Shown: piece by piece, positions 27,872-40,511 of the stretch
How positions within the stretch are numbered: position 1 is the stretch's first letter
How the letters are laid out: each line of letters starts with the position of its first letter
Source: Microcebus murinus
Lineage: Eukaryota > Chordata > Mammalia > Primates > Cheirogaleidae
Length of the DNA stretch: 64,000 nt
NCBI RefSeq assembly: GCF_040939455.1
Contig: NC_134117.1
Location: forward strand, 67,478,501 to 67,542,500
Direction: 5' to 3'
Notes under the pieces: generated by a model
What the model saw: only the letters and a program-made list of their open reading frames with translations
What the model was told of the DNA's origin: nothing
Database searches by the model: none
Program-made: the position numbers and the translations under genes

Positions 27872-28008
27872 CTAAGGCAACGTGTGTTTAGAGGCTGAGT
27901 GCTCTTTAAGCCACTTAACAAGTACTCAATGTCGTCAGTGAACTCTTGATTTTCACCAAATTCCACCACATCATTGAAGTGCTTCACATGCTGAACAACA
28001 GTATATAA
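27872..28008 (-). CDS. WAPL: WAPL exon 7, start of the WAPL domain
   Basis: 137 nt, 45 codons plus two bases of a split Ser codon: [20 protein letters not shown]...NTRCL-S. Acceptor TTTCTTGGCAG, donor CTTAG|GTAAGATC, phase 2 end. This is where the conserved helical WAPL domain begins in the family (around residue 626 of human WAPL). Helical segments such as the [10 protein letters not shown] stretch are consistent with the first HEAT-like repeats. Confidence 0.97.
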
Positions 28009-28147
28009 CTGCCAAGAAAAAATAAGTCCACCTCTTTTGTAACTCTGAATTAGCATATTTAAATCTATGGGCTCATTGTATTTTATATAAAAGTATATAA
28101 AATACTTTATTGCATGGCAACAAAAAATATGTTAAAAAACAATGACA

Positions 28148-28497
<350 letters not shown>

Positions 28498-28632
28498 CAA
28501 TGACAGTGGTAGGAAGTTCGTGGTTCAAAATTGTGATTATCAGTGTACTGGTATTTGTTCAAGACATTAAAAGGCTAAATTTTACATATAAAAATCTATC
28601 TACATGCTGTAAAACTGTATATGGCTGCTTAC

Positions 28633-28785
28633 TTCTTTGTCTTCTCTTCTGCATTTCAGTGTAGTAACTATATCTTGGTAGGGCTGAGTAGGTATTGTCA
28701 CAGTTTTTATCACTTTGGATGGTGGTGCGGGAGCCTTGAAAACTCCATCATCTTTTTGATTTGGTTCCTTTGAAGACAGCCTCAC
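28633..28785 (-). CDS. WAPL: WAPL exon 6
   Basis: 153 nt, 51 codons, phase 0 at both ends: [16 protein letters not shown]...LKCRREDKE. The acceptor is TTAATAG followed directly by GTG AGG, and the donor is GAA|GTAAGC. It is the last part of the Lys/Pro-rich linker and leads into the folded WAPL domain. The reading frame stays open a little way into the downstream intron, so the donor, not a stop, sets the end. Like exon 5 it could be skipped in frame. Confidence 0.96.
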
Positions 28786-29074
28786 CTATTAATAAAAGTA
28801 TTAAATTAGTTGTTTTAAATATATATATATATATGAAATTTTTGTCTATCTGATAAATTTAGCTTTAAAAAAAAAAGTAGATAAAGCTTTATAACGGTGG
28901 AGGAGGAGGAAGGCCTCTGAACGGTGTTCAGGGATACTTTAAATTCCATGCACTAATATTAATAGGTTAAGACATATGTTTTACACACAAAAAACCACTG
29001 AGGAATTTCTTCTGGTCTTCTTCAAACTTGTATTTCACAAAATTTGTCTCCAGTACCATTAGAAAGACTAAAGA

Positions 29075-29409
29075 GGCCGGGCGCGGTGGCTCACGCCTGT
29101 AATCCTAGCTCTCTGGGAGGCCGAGGCGGGCGGATTGCTCGAGGTCAGGAGTTCGAAACCAGCCTGAGCAAGAGCGAGACCCTGTCTCTACTATAAATAG
29201 AAAGAAATTAATTGGCCAACTAATATATATACAAAAAATTAGCCGGGCATGGTGGCAAATGCCTGTAGTCCCAGCTACTTGGGAGGCTGAGGCAGGAGGA
29301 TTGCTTCAGCCAGGAGTTTGAGGTTGCTGTGAGCTAGGCTGATGCCATGGCACTCACTCTAGCCTGGGCAACAAAGCGAGACTCTGTCTCAAAAAAAAAA
29401 AAAAAAGAA
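29075..29409 (+). mobile_element. Alu (lemur type)
   Basis: Near-consensus; perfect 14-bp duplication AGAAAGACTAAAGA at 29061-29074 and 29410-29423. Confidence 0.96.
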
Positions 29410-29492
29410 AGAAAGACTAAAGAATAGCAATTGCAAGCATAAATAGCTTTCATAAGAAGCTAGGAATGGAAAGGTAAAACAATAATAAAGGC

Positions 29493-29716
29493 AGTGGGAT
29501 TGCTTGAGGCCAGGAGTTCCAGACCAGCCTAAGCAACACAGCAAGATCTCATTTCTACAAAAAATAGAAAAATTAGCTGGGTGTGGTGTTACATGTCCAT
29601 AGTCTCAGCTAATCAGGAGGCTCAGGCAGGAGGATCATTTGAGCCTAGGACTCTGAGGTTGCGATAAGCTACAATGACACCACTGCCACTGCACTCTAGC
29701 CCCAGCAACAGAACAA
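29493..29716 (+). mobile_element. Alu, 5'-truncated, old
   Basis: Starts at GTGGGATTGCTTGAGGCCAG, lacks the first 50 bp and the tail. Confidence 0.85.
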
Positions 29717-30426
29717 GGGGAGGTAGGGACTATAATAGATAGGCAAAAGAATTTTAATAGCACAAGAGTCTAACGTAGTTAGTAGTTTCAGGTAGAAATA
29801 GCAATAACAAGATCATGGTATACACCATCACAATAATTCCTAATATACACAATGATGATTACATACTATCGAAAGGAATTTAATGTTATCGATTTAAGAA
29901 GATAGGGAACTAACTGTACATTATGTTTTAGAAATGTCTCTATCTTCATTTTTGTTGTTACAAAGAACTCATTTGACAGCTCCAGATGACTGAGGCTGTA
30001 CAGTTAACCTACAAGTATTCGTGTATGACACTATCGTTCCTTCTGAAGAAAATAATTTGCTAAAAATCTTTTCTCAAATGTGTTTTGGATTGAAAAGTGT
30101 CATTGGAATGTAAGAAGAGGTTTGTCTCTGGAAAGCAAATTAATAAGCACTGAAAGGCAGTTGGAGATCCATGTAGGATATAATTTACAATATAGCTCCT
30201 TAATGGTTGATACAAACATCAAATAAGAACTAATTTGCTCTTAAACACTAAATTTCCATAAAATGTGGATCATGAGGGGAAAAATCCTGATATTTTAAGG
30301 CTTTAATTTTTAACCTATCAGCATTAGAATTTCTGATGTCCTATCCACAATCCCCACTTTTCCAATGAATTAAACTGAAAACATTAAATTTCAGTGAAGA
30401 TAAACTGTTAAATAGAAAAGTTCAAA
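29717..30426 (-). other. Unique intron sequence
   Basis: About 0.7 kb between Alus in the exon 5-6 intron; nothing recognised. Confidence 0.5.
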
Positions 30427-30774
30427 GCTGGGCACGGTGGCTCACACCTGTAATCCTAGCACTCTGGGAGGCCGAGGCGGGCGGATTGCTCGAGGTCAGG
30501 AATTCGAAACCAGCCTGAGCAAGAGCGAGACCCCGTCTCTACTATAAATAGAAAGAAATTAATTGGCCAACTAATATATATATAAAAAAAAAAAAAATCA
30601 GCCGGGCATGGTGGCACATGCCTGTAGTCCCAGCTACTCGGGAGGCTGAGGCAGGAGGATCGCTTGAGCCCAGGAGTTTGTGGTTGCTGTTAGCTAGGCT
30701 GACACCATGGCACTCACTCTAGCCTGGGCAACAAAGTGAGACTCTGTCTCAAAAAAAAAAAAAAAAAAAAAAAA
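30427..30774 (+). mobile_element. Alu (lemur type)
   Basis: Full dimer with a 25-A tail, ending 86 bp past the WAPL exon 5 donor. Confidence 0.95.
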
Positions 30775-30859
30775 ATTCAAGACTTATAAATTAAGACAGT
30801 AACTGCTTAACTAATTTATAACTTATTAAACACAAAATAAAGAAATACAGTTCACTTAC

Positions 30860-30955
30860 CGTGACACTCTGAGGTTTTATTACTGGTGGTCCAGGCAGTT
30901 CTTCTGAATCTGGATGGTTCCAATGTCTGGCATTATATACAGCTTTTGTAGGTGA
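30860..30955 (-). CDS. WAPL: WAPL exon 5
   Basis: 96 nt, exactly 32 codons, phase 0 on both sides: [13 protein letters not shown]...VIKPQSVT. Acceptor ATTTCTCCAG, donor ACG|GTAAGTG. Because its length is a multiple of three and both ends are in phase 0, skipping it would keep the frame. The TP and SP dipeptides in this linker are plausible phosphorylation sites (inference). Confidence 0.96.
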
Positions 30956-31041
30956 CTGGAGAAATGAGAAAATGATCAACTGCTTCCATCCTTGTGTAAG
31001 TGCCTCACTTAATAAACTAAAAATCATAAATAACAATATAA

Positions 31042-31299
31042 CGGCCCAGCACTCTGGGAGGCCAAGGTGGGAGTATCACTTGAGGCCAGGAGTTCGAGAC
31101 CAGCCTAAGCAAGAGCAAGACCTCATCTCTGCAAAAAATACAAAAATTAGGCAGGAGTGCTGACACATGCCTATAATCCCAGCTACTTGGGAGACTAAGG
31201 CAGGAGGATTGCCTAAGCCCAGGAGTTTGAAGCTGCAATGAGCTATGATGACACCACTGCACTCTAGCCTGGGTCAGAGTGAGACTTTTGTCTCAAAAA
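31042..31299 (+). mobile_element. Alu, old, 5'-truncated
   Basis: Starts GGCCCAGCACTCTGGGAGGC; no long linker. It lies 87 bp upstream of the exon 5 acceptor on the gene strand. Confidence 0.88.
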
Positions 31300-31302
31300 A
31301 TA

Positions 31303-31634
31303 GGCCGGGCGCTGTGGCTCACGCCTGTAATCCTAGCTCTTGGGAGGCCGAGGCGGGCGGATTGCTCAAGGTCAGGAGTTCAAAACCAGCCTGAGCAAGA
31401 GCGAGACCCCGTCTCTACTATAAATAGAAAGAAATTAATTGGCCAACTGATATATATATATATAAAAAATTAGCCGGGCATGGTGGCGCATGCCTGTAGT
31501 CCCAGCTACCCGGGAGGCTGAGGCAGAAGGATCACTCGAGCCCAGGAGTTTGAGGTTGCTGTGAGCTAGGCTGACGCCACGGCACTCACTCTAGCCTAGG
31601 CAAGAAAGCGAGACTCTGTCTCAAAAAAAAAAAA
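31303..31634 (+). mobile_element. Alu, young CTCTTGGG subfamily
   Basis: GCGCTGTGGCTC start, AGCTCTTGGGAGG, CTGATATATATATATATA and CTACCCGGGAGG. It abuts the tail of the older Alu before it. Confidence 0.96.
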
Positions 31635-31673
31635 TAAAATAAAATAAATAAATAAATAAAATAATAATAATTA
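31635..31673. repeat. AAAT-rich microsatellite from an Alu tail
   Basis: (AAAAT)n passing into (AAAT)n and (AAT)n directly after the A tail. Confidence 0.85.
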
Positions 31674-31834
31674 AAATGCATAAACACATATCCTAGATGG
31701 ATCAGGACAGATGCTATCTGGGTGTATTCCCATCATTCTCCCATGCCTATGACAGACATAGTCACTGTGGTATTCAGCCACAAAATCAGCAATTAGGGCT
31801 CAGTGCAACTATGACCAACCAAGAGAAGATGGCA

Positions 31835-32121
31835 ACTGGGGATGATGGCTCACGCCTGTAATCCTAGCACTCTGGAAGGCCAAAGCTGGAAGATCACTTG
31901 AGGTCAGTAGTTCAAGACCAGCCTGAACAAGAAAGAGACCTCCTCTCTACCAACAAATAGAAAAAATTAGCCATGCACCTATACTGCCAGCTAGTCAGGA
32001 AGCTGAGGCAGGAAGATTGCTTGAGCCCAGGAGTTTGAGGTTGCAGTGAGCTATAATGCCACTGCACTCTAGATGAGGCAACAGAGTGAGACTCTGTCTC
32101 AAAAAGAAAAAAGAAAAAAAA
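31835..32121 (+). mobile_element. Alu, old
   Basis: GGGGATGATGGCTCACGCCT start, no long linker, AAAAAGAAAAAAG tail. Confidence 0.88.
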
Positions 32122-32670
32122 GATGGCACTTGAAAGTAAACTTCTTGCTAGGCTAGTATTAACTTAGTAATGAATATATTTAATTCAACATGTTCTTTGG
32201 CAAAACCTTTATTCTTCATACTACTGATTCATGTCCCATAATCTTCCAAAAGTTGGAATCAGGTAGCTTATGATAGGTAAATTCAGGTCCATGCTCACTT
32301 AAGTAAAACCACTGGGGCCAGATATGTGCCATCATTCAGAAGCTTTCAAACTTTATAAAGGTAAATGGGATATATATACCTTATATTACAATATAGAGCA
32401 GGGTCTAAAGGAGTATCAGGTAATACATATATGATTTCTGCAGCAAAATGTATAAATGTGCATGGTAAGCAGGACAAAGATGTAAAGTGCCTCATGTCAA
32501 TTCAGGTTATGGTGCTACCAAATCAATTTACTTAAACTGACAGAGGGAAAAAACCTTTCAGTTTTAATGCTCTAAATTTCAGAACTGAGAATAAATAATC
32601 GTCAACCAGCAAAATCAAATCCATAGGATTTAATCTGTATAAAAGTAAAGTAACAAAACCTGCACTTTCA
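32122..32670 (-). other. Unique intron sequence
   Basis: No feature recognised. Confidence 0.5.
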
Positions 32671-32948
32671 GCTGGGCACAGTGGCTCACACCTGTAATCC
32701 TATCACTCTGGGAAGTCGAGGCGGGAGGATCACTTGAGTTCAGGAGTTTGAGACCAGCCTAAGAAGAACAAGACCCCATCTCTACTAAAAATAGAAAAAT
32801 TAGCCGGTGCACAGTGGTGCACACCTGTCCCAGCTACACAGGAGGCTGAGGCTGGAGAATCCCTTGAACCCAGGAGTTTGAGGTTGCTGTGAGATAGGCT
32901 GATGTCACAGCATTCTACTCAGGGCAACAGACAATGTCTCAAAAAAAC
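32671..32948 (+). mobile_element. Alu, old
   Basis: GCTGGGCACAGTGGCTCACA start, several deletions. Confidence 0.88.
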
Positions 32949-33307
32949 CAAAACAAAACAAATAAACAAAACCACTTCACTTTCAAGAGGAAACTGACTA
33001 AACAAAGATTGAAAACATGGAAAAGGAACACCTCATCTTTTCCATCCTCTACAAAAGCGATGTTAAATTATGTCCTTTGAACTTCAAATAAATGGTTTGA
33101 CCTAATTAGAGATTTTCTTTGTTTATAAATCTGTAATCTTTATATTTTTAGCACTATGCACAAAAAATGAGACTAGCTCAAAGCTGGCCAAAAATCTACA
33201 TTAAAAAAAATTAACCATCTCCCCTTGTTATATGCAGTGAAGCAACAAAACTTGCATTAAGTGTCACACTAATAGCGTGTTATGTAAGTATTATCCTTAA
33301 AAAAGAA

Positions 33308-33400
33308 AAAAACCCAGGGGAGGGGGGGAATGGGCATTTATTGAAACCTTAAAATCTGTACCCCCATAATATGCCGAAATAAAAAAAAGAAAGGAAAAAA
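33308..33400 (+). mobile_element. Short 5'-truncated LINE-1 3' end (lemur type)
   Basis: Only the last about 75 bp and A tail: GGGGAGGGGGGAATGGGCAT to CTGTACCCCCATAATATGCC. AAAAAAACCC on both flanks is a possible target duplication. Confidence 0.75.
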
Positions 33401-34120
33401 AACCCTCATTTGCACTGTGTATTCAAACTCATTATTGTTATACACCAGGTTTTCATAAAATGATGACACATTAGTAATCTGAAACAAATTATGCACTGAG
33501 GCCATGACTTGATCTGGCTTTCTGAGACACAACACATAGGATGGGGTCAACATAAATTTTAAAACTTAGCCCTCTATTCCTTACATTCCTCTCAAAGATC
33601 GGCTAGGTGATCTGTGTGTCTGCTAGTTATTAGATCACTAACCTGAACACCCTCTAGTACTCCAAGAATAATTAGAGCCCAGGCTGTGATAATAGCCTTT
33701 TAGTAAGAACAAGTGCCTCAACGGTCCAGCATTTTACTTCTTTTTAAAAAGCACTGATTACAGGTAATAATCTAGTTACATAGTTGCACAGGTAACAAGA
33801 TAGCAGAGCAGCTCAAAGTTCTAAATTAAAACACTAGTAGAGTACTTGAAACAGTATCATTATGTATTAAATATTATTGATATAATTATGTGATGATGTG
33901 CCACTCAGTTTGATTCTAACAACTTTCTAAGCATATCAGAATACATGGTCTACCTACCTAACAGGGACTATGATAAGCAATGGAATAACTGACATGAAAA
34001 TACTCTGTTAACACGTATTATTATTATTATAAAAGGCAGACTTGGAACACACTATTCTAGTCATCTTAAAAGCCACTGAATAGGATGTGTAAATCTTAGA
34101 AGATAAAATAAATCACAATA
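33401..34120 (-). other. Unique intron sequence
   Basis: No recognised feature. Confidence 0.5.
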
Positions 34121-34448
<328 letters not shown>

Positions 34449-35155
34449 TAAATAACAATAAAAAAGTAAATATCATAAAATATTTTAAAGTTTTTTAAAA
34501 AGCCACTGAAGCAAAATAATATCCAGAATCATTGAATAACTTACATTGAGTAAATTTATTTATACTCTGTTTAACAAGGCGAGTCAGTAACACTATTATT
34601 TTTAAAGTGTTTTATGATTTTAATGCTAATAAGCAATCTAAAAGCAGATATAATCAACTTTTCCTTGACTCTTATTTTCAAAGTCTTATAAGATTAATAT
34701 AGTGTTTATTATGAAGAGAAGGGGGCTGCTGATGCAGCCTACGATCTAAAAATTAAAATAGATAATTATCTATCTGTATGTGTCTAATATACACCTGGGG
34801 TGGAGGGGAGGAAGAAACAGAAGAAGAAAAAGAAGGAACACTGAGCTCTTTACATCATTTGAAAATAGTACAATAACTAAAGTAAGTAAATTGTGTGTAT
34901 GCTTGATAATGACAAGGTGATAAAAAAAAGTATACATAAAACATACAAAGATGGTATGTCACATGCTAATTTCACTCTGTGTGACTGTGTATAGGATCTG
35001 TAAAATTACCACCTCGCAATCAACTTTTTATGGAAAATCAAACTCACTCTTACCACTTAGCAACCTAGCTAAGCTTTAACTAGGTCATTCTGATTAAACC
35101 ACCAAGCTTGTCTTTTCATCTTATTAATTTTATTCTGGTTTAAAAGCAGATATAG
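34449..35155 (-). other. Unique intron sequence
   Basis: AT-rich; nothing recognised. Confidence 0.5.
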
Positions 35156-35825
35156 GCCGGGCGTAGTGGCTCATGCCTGTAATCCTAGTACTTTGGAAGG
35201 CCCAGGAGGGTGGATAGCTCAAGGTCAGGAGTTTAAAACCAGCCTGAGGCCGGGCGCGGTGGCTCACGCCTGTAATCCTAGCTCTCTGGGAGGCTGAGGC
35301 GGGCGGATTGCTCGAGGTCAGGAGTTCGAAACCAGCCTGAGCAAGAGCGAGACCCCGTCTCTACTATAAATAGAAAGAAATTAATTGGCCAACTAATATA
35401 TATAGAAAAAATTAGCCGAGCATGGTGGCGCATGCCTGTAGTCCCAGCTACTTGGGAGGCTGAGGCAGAAGGATTGCTTGAGCCAGGAGTTTGAGGTTGC
35501 TGTGAGCTAGGCTGACGCCATGGCACTCACTCTAGCCTAGGCAACGAAGTGAGACTCTGTCTCAAAAAAAAAAAAAAAAACCAGCCTGAGCAAGAGTGAG
35601 ACTCCATCTCTACTAAAAATAGAAAGAAAATAATTGGCCAACTAAAAATATATAGAAAAAATTAGCCAGGCATGGTGGCACATGCCTGTAGTCCCAGCTA
35701 CTCGGGAGGCTGAGGCAGTAGGATAGCTTGAGCCCAGGAGTTTGAGGTTGCTGTGAGCCAGGCTGACGCCACAGCACTCACTCTAGCCTGGGTAACAAAG
35801 TGAAACTCTGTCTCAAAAAAATAAA
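35156..35825 (+). mobile_element. Alu split by a second Alu
   Basis: Outer copy 35156-35247 and 35577-35825; inner Alu between them. Confidence 0.94.
35248..35576 (+). mobile_element. Alu nested in an Alu
   Basis: Full young copy with a 13-bp duplication AAAACCAGCCTGA at 35235-35247 and 35577-35589. Confidence 0.95.
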
Positions 35826-36004
35826 AAATAAATAAAAAAAAACCCACATAACCATTTTAAACAAGACCAAATTTATTTATCAGTTTTACAGAAGACCATG
35901 TACTAAATATGGATAAAAATAGTAAACTAATTAGAATTCACCCAGCCTTACCCACACAAGGATATCATGAAAACAGAATTATACTCTCTTCAGAAATTTA
36001 GTCA

Positions 36005-36363
<359 letters not shown>

Positions 36364-36366
<3 letters not shown>

Positions 36367-36453
36367 AAAGGAAAAGAAAGGAGAAAGGAAAGGGGAAAGG
36401 GCCAACGGCAAAGGAAAAGAAGTAGAAAAAGAAAGAAAAAGAAAAAGAAAAAT
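36364..36453. repeat. Purine-rich (GGAAA)n/(GAAA)n tract
   Basis: Strand-asymmetric A/G stretch grown from the Alu tail, interrupted by CCAACGGC. Confidence 0.85.
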
Positions 36454-36769
36454 GGGCCAGGCAAGATGGCTATAATCCTAGCACTCTGGGAAACTGAGGC
36501 CGGAGGATCACCTGAGGTCAGGAGTTGGAGACCAGCCTGAGCAAGAGCCAGACCCCAACTCTACTAAAAAAACAGAAAAAAAAAAATTAGCAGGATAACT
36601 AAAAAGAGAAAAAAATTAGCTGGGTGTGGCAGCACACACCTGTAGTTCCAAGTACTAGAAGGCTGAGGCAGGAGATCACTTTAGCCCAGGAGTTTGAGGT
36701 TGCTGTGAGCTAGGCTGACACCATGGAACTCTACCCCAGGCAACAGAGCAAGGCTGTCTCCAAAAAAAA
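36454..36769 (+). mobile_element. Alu
   Basis: GGGCCAGGCAAGATGGCTAT start, diverged linker, A tail. Confidence 0.9.
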
Positions 36770-37404
36770 ATGAAGCGCAAAAGAACACATATACATGCTA
36801 TTTTTTATATAAGAAGAGAAAAATAGAAAATGTCCGCTTATTTTTAAAAAAGAAGTGCAGATAAGAAAATCCAGAAAGCAATAAAATTGGTTCCCTGCAG
36901 ATTTCACATGAAGTGACCCTTCACTGACCTTCCCTTTTTGTACAGTTTTGACTTCTGGAAGCATGGTAATGTTGTACATATTCAAAAAAAAAAAAAAAAC
37001 TAACATCAATAAGAATGGAAGAGGAAAAACCCTAAAACTTAAAGCAAAGCAGAATAAAGAAACCTACCTGTACTTCCAGTGAAGAGCAAATACATAAAAG
37101 TGAGGGAAAAATAGAAAAGAAAGACCTACCAATCAAGACATAGGCAGACAAGAACTAATCTAAGTAATTTGTGAACACAGTATTTGACTTTATACTCTCA
37201 ATCTTGGGCAGGGAGAGGGGAGCAAGTGCAGGATTGCAAACAAATCCTGAACACTTTAATATATTTCCTTAATGTAACAGACTGGGGAAAGCAATTCTGT
37301 ACCTACTTTATTATATTAACAGGTTTAAGTAAATATGTTGCTGTTGTGCACTGTGAAAAAAACACTAAGCCAAGAAATAACTCTGTGGGTATGGGTTAAT
37401 ACTG

Positions 37405-37850
37405 AAGATATCAGTGTGAACTCACGATTTCTAAATCAAATGTCATATGCATGAATCTTTATACATATGTTAATGTATATTTGCATGTATGTGAATGTAT
37501 ATACATATGCATATGCATTTCCTATCTCTGTCTGCTAAAAAAGCCAAGAAGCAATGAGCATATCTAGGGCACAGATCTTGATCTCTATTACCATTCCCCA
37601 CAAAAGGGAATCAGTACTCCTCAGAGAACAAGCCTTGTACCTTCTAGAGCTGAGCAGGTACAAGGAAGGTGTACCTGGAACACTGTGTTATGCCAGAAAG
37701 TAAAGTGTTATTTATAGAATGATATGGGCATGGCACAGGAACAAAATGGCCAAGTTGAAGAGGATCTACTAGCCAAATCAGAACAAATTTAGCTTCAAAA
37801 TAATTAAGTAAAGTAATGGATTATAAACCATTAGGAAAAAAATAGGGAGG
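37405..37850 (+). mobile_element. Old LINE-derived repeat, copy 1 (HAL1/L1M-like)
   Basis: Shares an ordered set of blocks with 41800-43110 and 44970-47150: ATCAGTGTGAACTCA, then CTGTCTGCTAAAAAAGCCAA, AGCAATGA, CAGATCTTGATCTCTA and GGAATCAGTACTCCTC. Family inferred, not proven. Confidence 0.55.
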
Positions 37851-38125
37851 GATTCACTAAAGTCAAACTCACAGGAACAAAGAGTAGAAAGGTAGTTGCC
37901 AGGGACTAGAAGGTAGGGGGAATGGGATTTTGATCAAAGGGTACAAACCTACAGTTACAAGATGATTCGGTTTTGGAGATCTGACTTATAACATGGTGAC
38001 TGTAACTAATAATAATGTACTATAAGATGGACATGCTTGAAGCTCTTACTCGAGGGGGGAGGGAGGCATGGGCAGTATAAGTAACGTTAACACTTGTACC
38101 CCCATAATACGCTAAAATAAAAAAC
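37850..38125 (+). mobile_element. LINE-1 3' end (lemur type)
   Basis: AAAGGTAGTTGCCAGGGACT and TAACATGGTGACTGTAACTA, then GGGGGAGGGAGGCATGGGCA and CTTGTACCCCCATAATACGC followed by an A-rich tail. Confidence 0.8.
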
Positions 38126-38192
38126 AAAAAACAAGAATTGGCCAGAAAAGGCTTATGGATAACTAAAAAATAATAATAATAATGTACTATAT

Positions 38193-39505
38193 ACAGTCAT
38201 GTACCATATAACAAGGTTTCTGTCAATGACAGACTGCATATATTATGGCGGTTCCATGATTCTAATGGAGCTGAAAAATACCTATCACCTAGTGACAGAC
38301 ATCCTACTACAACACATTACTCTTGTATTTATGGTGATGCTGATGTAAACAATCCTACTGTGATGCCAGTGATACACAGGTACACAGCACATACAATTAT
38401 GTACAGTGCCTAATATTTAATAATGATAATAAATGATTATATTACTGGTTTATGTATTTACTATACCTTTTTTTTGAGATAGGGTCTTGTACTGTCTTAT
38501 AGGCTAGAGTTCAATGGTGTCATTAGAGCTCACTGCAACCTCAAACTCTTGAAGCTCAGCCTCCTCAGTAACTGGGAATGCAGGCATGCACCACCATGCC
38601 AGGCTAATTTTTCTATGTTTGGTAGAGACAGGGTTTTGCTCTTGCTCACACTAGTCATGAACTTCTGTCCTCAAGCAATCCTCCCACCTTGCGCTCCCAG
38701 AGTGCTAGGATTATGGCATAAGCCACCACACCCAGCCTACTATACTATACTTATGGTTATTTTAGAGTATACTCCTTCCATGTGTAAAAGCAAACAAAAA
38801 GCCTCAGGCAGGTCCTTCAGGAAGTATTCCAGAAGGCAGCATTGTTATCAAGACAGATGACAGCTCCATTATTGTTACTGCCCCAGAAGCCCTTCCAGTG
38901 GGACAAGATGTGGAGGTGGAAGATAGTGATATTGATGATCCTGACTCTGTGTAGGCCTAAGCTAATATGAATATTTATGTCTTAGTTTTTAATAAAAAAG
39001 TTTAAAGAGAAAATAAAATTTTTTAACAGAAAAAAAGGTTAAAGAATAAAGATATTAAGAATGAAAACATTATTGAACAGCATAATTGTGTTTTAAGCTG
39101 TGTTATTACAAGACTCAAAAGGTTTTAAAAAATTAAAACATTTTCATGAAGTTAAAAGGTTACAGTAAACTAAGGTTAATTTATTACTGAAGAAAAAAAT
39201 ACTTCTTTATAAATTTAGTGTAGCCTAAGTGTACAGTAATATACAGTAATGTCCTGGGCTTTCACATTCAGTCAACTCACTGACTCACCCAGAGCAACTG
39301 GGTTGCTTTCAGTCCTGCAACCTCCATTTATGGTAAGTACCCCATAGACAAATTCTATTTTTTACCTTTTGTATTGTATTTTACTGGATCTTTTCTATGT
39401 ACAAATATTTACCACCATTGTGTTAGAACTGCCTATAGTATTCACTACAGTAGCATGCTGTACAAATCTGTAACTTAGGAGTAATACAGCCTATCAAACC
39501 TAACA
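38193..39505 (+). mobile_element. Tigger (pogo-type) DNA transposon, interrupted by an Alu
   Basis: Starts TACAGTCATGTACCATATAA, includes CCTCAGGCAGGTCCTTCAGG and ATGATCCTGACTCTGTGTAG (end of a transposase-like frame), then CAACCTCCATTTATGGTAAG and GCATGCTGTACAAATCTG. The same family as 21926-22463 and more complete. The Alu at 38466-38740 splits it. No intact frame. Confidence 0.82.
38466..38740 (-). mobile_element. Alu inside the Tigger (sense to WAPL)
   Basis: Reverse old Alu; Tigger sequence ACTATAC resumes on both sides. Confidence 0.9.
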
Positions 39506-39537
39506 CACACACATTCTCTCTCTCCCTCTCTCTCTCT
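39504..39537. repeat. (CA)n/(CT)n microsatellite
   Basis: CACACACACATTCTCTCTCT then more CT units. Confidence 0.85.
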
Positions 39538-39939
39538 AATGGATGTCGGTTCTCAGGCTCTTGATTAACCTATTGCTACACTTTCTCATTTCAGGCCTAT
39601 GAATTATAGTGGAATATTTTGAACTTTCAAACTTTAAAGGCACCTTTAGTAATAGTACTTTCATTCCTTATTAAAATCTTTTGGGAATAAAATACTAAAG
39701 GAAAAAACATCAGAATGAGATCACATAGAGAAAACAATTTACCTTTTCCTAAGTCTTTTTGACTTTGTGACTTAAATAAATTAATGGTTTATATGCCTGA
39801 CTGGATGTTTAACTACTTACTACCCATATAAAAGACAGATATTTCTGATTTGGGGGGAAAAAATAACAAAACACTGAGGAAATACTAACTCAAAATTCCA
39901 AAGGGGAAAAAACATTCTACCTCACCAGACAGCCTTTTA

Positions 39940-40025
39940 AAGATGCTCCTCTTATTCCTTTTTGTATCCCCAGCACCTAACACAGTGAAGGTCATGCAGC
40001 ATATACTAAATAAAAATAATGACAA
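39940..40025 (+). mobile_element. L2 LINE 3' fragment
   Basis: TTGTATCCCCAGCACCTAAC, ACAGTGAAGGTCATGCAGCA and TACTAAATAAAAATAATGAC match the L2 3' end. Confidence 0.7.
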
Positions 40026-40371
40026 AGAAATGACAACTAAGACTGCCTCTGTCTTCCAGACCAGGCTCAGCCAGAACCTGCTCAGTTTCAACAACTTTTT
40101 ATATTGCCAATTTAGCCAATGAACGGTAGTGGCTTTAACTTTTACACTCTGGCCAGTTTCCCTAATCTCCAGACCAATGAATGACTAGTCTCTCTTCTTT
40201 TTTCAGGCTTCATATCAATTAATATCTCAGATTTCTAATCCTTGAGAATATGGTGGATATCATTATACCACCCTGATAACTAGATCCAAGATGGTCAGTG
40301 AATCCCCATACAAAGAACAAAGGTAACACTGGTAAAACTGTTTCACAGAAAAAATAAATAAGCTGTTTCAT

Positions 40372-40495
40372 TTTTTTTTTTTTGGTAGAGACGGGGTCTC
40401 GCTCAGGCTGGTTTCGAACTCCTGACCTTGAGCAATCCGCCCGCCTCGGCCTCCCAAAGTGCTAGGATTACAGGCGTGAGCCACCTCGCCCGGCC
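40372..40495 (-). mobile_element. Free left Alu monomer
   Basis: Read on the minus strand it runs from GGCCGGGCGAGGTGGCTCAC to GACCCCGTCTCTACC and straight into an A tail; no right arm. Perfect 16-bp duplication AAATAAGCTGTTTCAT at 40356-40371 and 40496-40511. Confidence 0.95.
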
Positions 40496-40511
40496 AAATA
40501 AGCTGTTTCAT

